Assembly: GCA_946491675.1 (NCBI GenBank)
Contig: CAMLYN010000083.1
Span: 1 to 5,439 of the forward strand
Source of the DNA: an uncultured Mycoplasmatota bacterium
GTDB taxonomy: Bacteria > Bacillota_I > Bacilli_A > RF39 > UBA660
DNA length: 5,439 bases
Reading direction: 5' to 3'
Part shown: positions 1-3,642 of the stretch, in pieces
How the letters are laid out: every line of letters begins with the position of its first letter
Numbering within the stretch: the stretch's first letter is position 1
Translations under genes and position numbers: made by a program
Notes under the pieces: generated by a model
What the model was told of the DNA's origin: nothing
Seen by the model: only the letters and a program-made list of their open reading frames with translations
Database searches by the model: none

Positions 1-53
1 GGAAGGTCGATATTATGAAAAGCCTTATTAATTTTATTTTCAATATTTTTCAT
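1..53 (-). CDS. Probable anti-sigma factor, N-terminal fragment (runs off window)
   Basis: An ATG at 53-51 overlaps the TGA stop of the ECF sigma gene as ATGA, and an AAGGAGG Shine-Dalgarno (58-64) sits 4 bases upstream, inside the end of the sigma gene. The frame stays open to the window edge and reads MKNIENKINKAFHNIDLP. A charged amphipathic start of this kind, directly downstream of and translationally coupled to an ECF sigma gene, is typical of membrane-anchored anti-sigma factors (for example DUF4179/DUF4367-type proteins), whose N-terminal cytoplasmic segment binds the sigma factor. Only 17 full codons are visible, so the open frame, the ribosome binding site and the coupling are seen, while the function is inferred from position. 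Confidence 0.6.
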   Translation of the reverse strand, partial: MKNIENKINKAFHNIDL

Positions 54-550
54 TGTTCCTCCTTCATAAGTTCTTTTAATTTTTTGATTGCTCTGTGGTA
101 TTTTGAGAGTGTAGTAGTTAATTTTAAATCTAAAATGTTCGCAATCTCATGAAATTTAAATCCATTTAAACTATGTAAAACAACTATTTGTCTTTCTAAA
201 TCATTTAAATTTTCTAATAAGTAATTAATTAAAATTTTATCGTAATTGTCTTGGGTTTTAAACTCGATATTAGTAATATCAACTTCTTTTTTACTTTTTC
301 TTATTTTCATATAAGCTAGATTTTTAGTGATAGTTAAAATCCATGCTAATGGTTTTCCTTGCTTTTGATAACGATAGGCATTATGGTAAATTGATATAAA
401 TGTTTCTTGGGTAATATCTAAAGCATCATCATGATTTTTTAAAATACTTAAAGCAAAACTGTAAACATTAGTATTAATTAGATTATATAATTCGTTAAAG
501 GCTTCAGTATCATTAAAAGAAATTCTTTCTAAGTAGCTATCTAGTTCCAT
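50..550 (-). CDS. ECF-type RNA polymerase sigma factor (sigma-70 family)
   Basis: A 166-residue sigma factor with only regions 2 and 4, the usual size for an ECF sigma. Region 2 spans about residues 14-88: the core-binding part includes ALDITQETFISIYHNAYRY (43-61) and the -10 recognition helix region PLAWILTITKNLAYMKIRK (67-85). Region 4 spans about 112-163, with LNDLERQIVVLHSLNGFKF (115-133) and the helix-turn-helix HEIANILDLKLTTTLSKYHRAIKKLKEL. It directs RNA polymerase to a small regulon, probably under control of the overlapping downstream anti-sigma gene. The frame is open from a TTG at 568, but ATG 550 is preferred: GAGAGGAG (559-566) lies 8 bases before it, and the TTG start would place that site inside the gene. 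The family is certain; the regulon and inducing signal cannot be read. Confidence 0.93.
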   Translation of the reverse strand: MELDSYLERISFNDTEAFNELYNLINTNVYSFALSILKNHDDALDITQETFISIYHNAYRYQKQGKPLAWILTITKNLAYMKIRKSKKEVDITNIEFKTQDNYDKILINYLLENLNDLERQIVVLHSLNGFKFHEIANILDLKLTTTLSKYHRAIKKLKELMKEEQ

Positions 551-558
551 TGTTTTTA

Positions 559-566
559 CTCCTCTC
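559..566 (-). promoter_or_regulatory. Ribosome binding site of the ECF sigma gene
   Basis: On the minus strand GAGAGGAG precedes ATG 550 by 8 bases. It decides the start in favour of the ATG over the in-frame TTG at 568, which has no such site upstream. Confidence 0.8.
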
Positions 567-574
567 AATAAGAC

Positions 575-603
575 AATGCATAAAAATATAATTTTATTGC
601 ATT
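575..603. repeat. Inverted repeat in the leader of the ECF sigma gene
   Basis: AATGCATAAAA (575-585) pairs with TTTTATTGCATT (592-603), leaving one bulged T (597) and a 6-base AT loop. It lies between the main sigma-gene promoter (625-653) and the ribosome binding site (559-566), so the mRNA would carry it as a hairpin. It also covers the -10 box of a second possible promoter (591-596), so a DNA operator role is equally possible. The symmetry is seen; the function is unknown. The TGCATT/AATGCA arms carry the only G/C pairs. Confidence 0.4.
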
Positions 604-620
604 AGATTTTCATTTTTCAA
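591..620 (-). promoter_or_regulatory. Possible second promoter for the ECF sigma gene
   Basis: Minus strand TTGAAA (615-620), an 18-base spacer and TAAAAT (591-596) resemble a housekeeping promoter downstream of the stronger one at 625-653. The AT-richness of the region makes chance matches likely, so this is a weak call. Confidence 0.3.
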
Positions 621-624
621 AATA

Positions 625-653
625 ATTTTATCTTATTGATAAATTGTTGTCAA
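625..653 (-). promoter_or_regulatory. Housekeeping-type promoter of the ECF sigma/anti-sigma operon
   Basis: Minus strand TTGACA (648-653, perfect -35), a 17-base spacer and TAAAAT (625-630, 5 of 6 matches to the -10). The transcript would start near 618, giving a leader of about 68 bases that includes the inverted repeat at 575-603. The consensus match suggests transcription by the vegetative sigma factor rather than purely by autoregulation. No clear ECF-type -35 (AAC-containing) motif was seen. It overlaps the promoter facing the aminopeptidase gene. Confidence 0.7.
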
Positions 654-665
654 TAATTATATAAA
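636..665 (+). promoter_or_regulatory. Probable promoter of the M29 aminopeptidase gene
   Basis: TTGATA (636-641), an 18-base spacer and TATAAA (660-665) would start a transcript near 672, with a leader of about 32 bases containing GGAGGG (693-698). An alternative is the perfect TATAAT at 681-686, but it has no convincing -35 at 16-18 bases and would put the start almost on the ribosome binding site. This promoter interlocks with the divergent one: the minus-strand -35 (648-653) lies in its spacer, so the two probably exclude each other. Confidence 0.5.
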
Positions 666-703
666 ATTTTAAATTTAAGGTATAATAGTAATGGAGGGAT
701 AAC

Positions 704-1897
704 GTGCAAGAGAAATATGCGGATTTATTATTAGAAAGTTGTTTAAATATAAATAGTGGACAGCCATTATTAATATCGTGTCCAATTGAAGTTTATGAGT
801 TTGTTAGAATATTAGTAAGAAAAGCTTACTTAAAAGGTGTAAAGGATATCTATATTGATTATAGTGATGAAGTATTAAAGCAATTGCAACTTCAAAATTT
901 TAGTGAAGAAGAATTAAACAATAGTTCATTTTGGAATAAAAAAATATTCGATGAATATGCAAAAAAAGATGCAGCGTTTTTAATGTTAAGCACTTATGAA
1001 GAAAGAAATAATGTTGATAGCAAGAAATTAGAATGTGTGGCTAAAATATCTAGATTATCACGGCCTTTATTTAAAGAAAGGCAGTTAAATAATGAAATTG
1101 CTTGGTGCATTGCTTCGGTTGCTACTAAGACATGGGCTGATAAAATGTTTCCTGGGGAAGAAAATAATGTTGAAAAGTTATGGAATACAATTTATCAAAT
1201 GTGTTTAGTAGATCATGATGATCCTATTAATTCATGGAATGAAAAAATAAAAAGTCGTGAAAAAAGAGCACAAGTTATGAATAAAAAACAATATAAATAT
1301 CTTTATTTTAAAAATTCTTTAGGAACTGATTTAACAATCGAGTTACCTAAAAATCATATTTGGGCTAGTGGTGGAGCTTTAGTTAATGGAAAAACTGTTA
1401 TTGAAAATATGCCTACTGAAGAAATTTTTACAGCACCTTTTAAGTATGGAACTAATGGTGTGGTTTATAATTCCAAACCACTTGTTTATAATGGAATTTT
1501 AATTGATGATTTTATGATTAGATTTGAAAAAGGAAAAGTGGTTGATTTTAAAGCAAAAAAAGGATATGAAGCATTAAAGTCAATTATTGAATTTGATGAA
1601 ACTTCTAATATGCTTGGTGAAATAGCTTTAGTTGATTATGATTCACCAATTTCTAATTCGGGATTAGTTTTTTATGAAACTTTATATGATGAAAATGCTT
1701 CATGTCATATGGCTTTAGGATCAGCTTATTTAGAATGCATTGATAATAATCAAACTAAAGAAGAAATATTTAAACAAATTAACCAAAGTAATAATCATGT
1801 TGATTTTATGTTTGGAACAGCTGATTTAGAGGTGATTGGAATAAAAGATGACAATACTAAAGAGCTGATTATGAAAGATGGAAATTTTATTGAATAA
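704..1897 (+). CDS. M29-family aminopeptidase (AmpS/PepS/AmpT-like)
   Basis: A 397-residue cytosolic metallo-aminopeptidase that removes N-terminal residues from peptides; the family is usually near 410 residues, so this is full length. The N-terminal domain begins with the family pattern YADLLLESCLNINSGQPLLI. The two-metal site is intact: Glu240 in NMPTEE, Glu306 in GEIALV, His335 in ENASCHMALGSAY, Tyr342, and His365 and Asp367 in NNHVDFMFGT. These spacings match the ligands I recall for Thermus AmpT (Glu250, Glu316, His345, Tyr352, His376, Asp378) within one residue. The start is GTG, supported by GGAGGG (693-698) 5 bases upstream; the upstream ATG at 691 runs into a stop at once. The gene ends in tandem stops TAA TGA. 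No signal peptide or membrane segment is seen. The role is probably peptide turnover; a sporulation role because of its position before sigG would be speculation. Confidence 0.92.
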   Translation: MQEKYADLLLESCLNINSGQPLLISCPIEVYEFVRILVRKAYLKGVKDIYIDYSDEVLKQLQLQNFSEEELNNSSFWNKKIFDEYAKKDAAFLMLSTYEERNNVDSKKLECVAKISRLSRPLFKERQLNNEIAWCIASVATKTWADKMFPGEENNVEKLWNTIYQMCLVDHDDPINSWNEKIKSREKRAQVMNKKQYKYLYFKNSLGTDLTIELPKNHIWASGGALVNGKTVIENMPTEEIFTAPFKYGTNGVVYNSKPLVYNGILIDDFMIRFEKGKVVDFKAKKGYEALKSIIEFDETSNMLGEIALVDYDSPISNSGLVFYETLYDENASCHMALGSAYLECIDNNQTKEEIFKQINQSNNHVDFMFGTADLEVIGIKDDNTKELIMKDGNFIE

Positions 1898-1902
1898 TGA
1901 AT

Positions 1903-1949
1903 AAAAAATCTCTTTTAAGATCAAAATTAATCTGAAAGGAGATTTTTTT
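1903..1949 (+). terminator. Terminator-like hairpin that also buries the sigG ribosome binding site
   Basis: Positions 1903-1916 pair with 1935-1948 (14 pairs, one U-G wobble at 1913/1938). After one A-G mismatch, 1918-1921 pair with 1930-1933, leaving an 8-base loop. The base is an A-tract/T-tract (six A, seven T), the form of an intrinsic terminator for the aminopeptidase transcript. The 3' arm contains the only Shine-Dalgarno of sigG (AAAGGAG, 1935-1941), which would be entirely paired in any transcript entering from upstream. The pairing is seen; whether it terminates, represses translation or both is inferred. Confidence 0.7.
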
Positions 1950-2723
1950 ATGGCACGTCATCGAGTTGAAATAGTTGGCGTGAATACTGCGAATATTAAT
2001 GTATTAAGTAATGAAGAAATGTTAGAGCTTTTTGATAGATTTCATAATGGTGATTTATTAGCTAAAGAAAAGTTGATTAAGGGAAATTTAAAATTAATTT
2101 TATCTGTTTTAAAAAAATATAATAGTCGAACAGATAATATGGATGATTTGTTTCAAATTGGTTGTATTGGTTTAATTAAAGCTATTGATAACTTTGATTT
2201 AGAACATGACGTTAAATTTTCAACTTATGCAGTTCCTATGATTTTAGGGGAAATAAAAAGATATTTAAGAGACAATAATGCAATTAGAGTAACTAGAAGT
2301 TTAAAAGATATTGCTTTTCGTGGATTAAAAGCAAAAGAAGAATTGACTCATAAACTAAATCGTGAGCCAACCAATAAAGAAATAGCTGATTTACTTTCAA
2401 TATCAGAAATAGATGTGGTTCAAGCTTTTGAAGCTATTAAAGATACTGTTAGTATGTCAGAACCGATTTACAGTGATGGGGGAGATACGATTTATTTGTC
2501 AGAACAAATAGCTGATAATAAAGACAAAATTAATTGGGATACAAGATTAATGTTGAAAGATGCGATTAATAAATTAAAAGAAAAAGAAAGATTTATTATT
2601 CAAAAAAGATATTTTGAAGGAATTACCCAAATTGAGTTATCAGAAGAAATTGGTATTTCGCAAGCTCAAATATCAAGAATTGAGAAAAATGGTTTAGAGA
2701 ACATGAAAAAAATGTTTCGATAA
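1950..2723 (+). CDS. sigG: RNA polymerase sigma-G factor, forespore-specific late sporulation sigma
   Basis: A 257-residue group 3 sigma factor, close in length to B. subtilis SigG. The diagnostic SigG start is present (VEIVGVNT at 6-13, compared with VEICGVDT in B. subtilis). Region 2 is at about 36-109, with DDLFQIGCIGLIKAIDNFD (65-83) and FSTYAVPMILGEIKRYLRDN (90-109). Region 3 follows RVTRSLKDIAF (113-123) to EPIYSDGGDTIYLSEQI (171-187). Region 4 is at about 203-253, with the helix-turn-helix ITQIELSEEIGISQAQISRI (225-244). SigG drives late genes in the engulfed forespore, including spore DNA-protection, germination and core-maturation genes. The ATG has AAAGGAG (1935-1941) 8 bases upstream, inside a hairpin. 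ylmC follows after 25 bases and is probably co-transcribed. No spoIIGA or sigE lies directly upstream, unlike the classical arrangement. No convincing forespore-type (SigF/SigG) promoter was found in the preceding 100 bases. Confidence 0.95.
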   Translation: MARHRVEIVGVNTANINVLSNEEMLELFDRFHNGDLLAKEKLIKGNLKLILSVLKKYNSRTDNMDDLFQIGCIGLIKAIDNFDLEHDVKFSTYAVPMILGEIKRYLRDNNAIRVTRSLKDIAFRGLKAKEELTHKLNREPTNKEIADLLSISEIDVVQAFEAIKDTVSMSEPIYSDGGDTIYLSEQIADNKDKINWDTRLMLKDAINKLKEKERFIIQKRYFEGITQIELSEEIGISQAQISRIEKNGLENMKKMFR

Positions 2724-2736
2724 TCATAAAATTAGG

Positions 2737-2743
2737 TAGGTGG
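2737..2743 (+). promoter_or_regulatory. Ribosome binding site deciding the ylmC start
   Basis: TAGGTGG lies 5 bases before the GTG at 2749. The in-frame GTG at 2740 overlaps this site and has only a weak AGG 3 bases upstream, so the shorter product starting MRLSDLQ is preferred; this also matches how the family usually begins. Confidence 0.7.
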
Positions 2744-2748
2744 TTGAT

Positions 2749-2970
2749 GTGCGATTAAGTGATTTGCAAACTAAAAATATTATAACTACTGATGGTAAAT
2801 TAATAGGCAATATTATCGATGTTGTTATTGAAAATGGAACAATTAAATATTTAATTGTTGAGAAAAGTAAATTCTTAATTTCTATGTTTACTTCAAAAGA
2901 TGAATTTGAAATAAAATGGAATCAAATAAAAACAATTGGTGATGATGTTATTATTGTTGACTGTCAATGA
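2749..2970 (+). CDS. ylmC: YlmC/YmxH-family sporulation protein (PRC-barrel domain)
   Basis: A 73-residue protein that is essentially one PRC-barrel fold. It starts with the family pattern MRLSDLQTKNIITTDGKLIG (1-20), followed by NIIDVVIENGTIKYLIVEK (21-39) and the closing strands FEIKWNQIKTIGDDVIIVD (53-71), where family members read roughly E(I/V)PW..I..IGED.I.V. Its biochemical role is not established. Family genes are commonly found beside sigG, which supports both identities. It starts at GTG 2749, with a longer GTG start at 2740 possible. The stop codon lies inside the 5' arm of the terminator that ends the sigG-ylmC unit. Relative to typical members the middle (SKFLISMFTSKDE, 40-52) replaces the glycine-rich stretch, a mild divergence. 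The symbol is assigned by family and position; YmxH is the equally close alternative. Confidence 0.85.
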   Translation: MRLSDLQTKNIITTDGKLIGNIIDVVIENGTIKYLIVEKSKFLISMFTSKDEFEIKWNQIKTIGDDVIIVDCQ

Positions 2971-3007
2971 ATTGATAAATTTTAAAATCTTCATTGACTC
3001 TTTTTTT
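2963..3007 (+). terminator. Intrinsic terminator of the sigG-ylmC unit
   Basis: GTCAATGAA (2963-2971) pairs perfectly with TTCATTGAC (2990-2998). Inside it GAT/ATC (2974-2976 with 2987-2989) can extend the stem. After TC comes a run of seven T (3001-3007). The ylmC stop codon is in the 5' arm and the next gene's -35 box begins in the 3' arm. Confidence 0.8.
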
Positions 3008-3022
3008 GTTGTATGATATACT
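2994..3022 (+). promoter_or_regulatory. Extended -10 promoter overlapping the upstream terminator
   Basis: TTGACT (2994-2999), a 17-base spacer and TATACT (3017-3022) preceded by TG at 3014-3015, a good housekeeping-type promoter. The transcript would start near 3029, about 28 bases before GTG 3057. The -35 is the 3' arm of the ylmC terminator and the T-run is the spacer. Confidence 0.75.
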
Positions 3023-3041
3023 TAAATTCCCATTAAAATTG

Positions 3042-3048
3042 AAAGGAG
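3042..3048 (+). promoter_or_regulatory. Ribosome binding site deciding the start at 3057
   Basis: AAAGGAG lies 8 bases before GTG 3057. The frame is open back to a TTG at 2994, but that codon is part of the promoter -35 and upstream of the expected transcript start, so the residues encoded by 2994-3056 are not translated from this transcript. Confidence 0.8.
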
Positions 3049-3056
3049 AATTTAGT

Positions 3057-3503
3057 GTGTTTGGAAAAATTCCATTAGAACAGTTATACATTGCAAATTA
3101 TGTAATGGAATCGTTAGAATATGTTTATAGCGGATTATTTAAATCTGTTAGTATAATTCATCATTTTAAAACAAAAAAAGAAAAGGATGTATTTGTTTTG
3201 GTTACCAATTCTAAAAATCAATTTGTCGGATATATGAGTTTAACTGATGGTCAAATCTATCAGCAAATTAATATAGCTTTGCAAGATTATGAAATCACAT
3301 TAGAAGATAATGATTTGGAAGGAATAAAAAAAGCAGAAAAAGTTAATAGTGGCTATATCAACTTTGAACCATTAAAAAATTATAGTTCTAAATATATTAA
3401 ACCTTATATGAATTATAAAGATGTCCAAAAGACTATTAAAGATGTAAATCGTCAAATTATGGAAAATGATGAAAAAGAAAAAACAATAAAATTTGTAGCA
3501 TAA
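3057..3503 (+). CDS. Uncharacterised 148-residue soluble protein
   Basis: I do not recognise the family. The protein starts MFGKIPLEQLYIANYVMESL from GTG 3057. Residues 7-30 look helical; 31-80 read as alternating strands, with hydrophobic runs at SVSIIHHF (30-37) and DVFVLVTNS (44-52) and a GYMSLTDGQIY turn (58-68); about 83-95 is charged; the rest ends in a lysine/glutamate-rich helix (119-142). There is no signal peptide, membrane segment, cysteine or obvious catalytic motif, so a small cytosolic alpha/beta protein is the best description. It has its own promoter (2994-3022), Shine-Dalgarno and terminator (3524-3597), so it is a single-gene unit between the sporulation pair and the RNase J gene. 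Codon use and composition match its neighbours, giving no sign of recent transfer. The vegetative-type promoter argues against strict sporulation control. Confidence 0.85.
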   Translation: MFGKIPLEQLYIANYVMESLEYVYSGLFKSVSIIHHFKTKKEKDVFVLVTNSKNQFVGYMSLTDGQIYQQINIALQDYEITLEDNDLEGIKKAEKVNSGYINFEPLKNYSSKYIKPYMNYKDVQKTIKDVNRQIMENDEKEKTIKFVA

Positions 3504-3523
3504 TTCTAATAAAGAATTTATTA

Positions 3524-3597
3524 AAATTAGTTTAGATTTTCTTTAAAAATAAATTTCGAACTATAATTTGTTCAACTAGACTAATTTCTTTTTTTTT
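3524..3597 (+). terminator. Intrinsic terminator with a branched loop, before the RNase J gene
   Basis: AAATTAGTTTAG (3524-3535) pairs with CTAGACTAATTT (3576-3587), 12 pairs with one U-G wobble, followed by C and nine T (3589-3597). The 40-base interior is not empty: ATTTT/AAAAT (3536-3540 with 3546-3550) and GAAC/GTTC (3558-3561 with 3570-3573) could form two small hairpins, giving a three-way junction. The 3' arm carries the -35 of the next promoter. Confidence 0.75.
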
Positions 3598-3605
3598 GAT
3601 ATAAT
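3577..3605 (+). promoter_or_regulatory. Extended -10 promoter of the RNase J gene, overlapping the terminator
   Basis: TAGACT (3577-3582, 4 of 6 matches), a 17-base spacer and a perfect TATAAT (3600-3605) preceded by TG at 3597-3598. The start would be near 3612, with a leader of about 31 bases carrying AAAGGAGG. The weak -35 is compensated by the extended -10. The layout copies the promoter at 2994-3022. Confidence 0.75.
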
Positions 3606-3642
3606 TAATTCGTGTTTAAAATCTAATGAAAGGAGGTTAACT

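Noticed and set aside
551..568. TTG start extending the ECF sigma protein by six residues
   Set aside because: The extension is the ribosome binding site itself (GAGAGGAG), which serves ATG 550.
681..686. Perfect TATAAT as the aminopeptidase -10 box
   Set aside because: No acceptable -35 at 16-18 bases, and the start would fall at the Shine-Dalgarno; kept only as an alternative to the 636-665 promoter.
1837..1929. SigF/SigG-type promoter for sigG (GAATA at 1892 and 1899; AATACTA at 1853-1859; AAAATTA at 1923-1929)
   Set aside because: None of the -35-like and -10-like motifs combine at the expected 14-18 base spacing with adequate matches.
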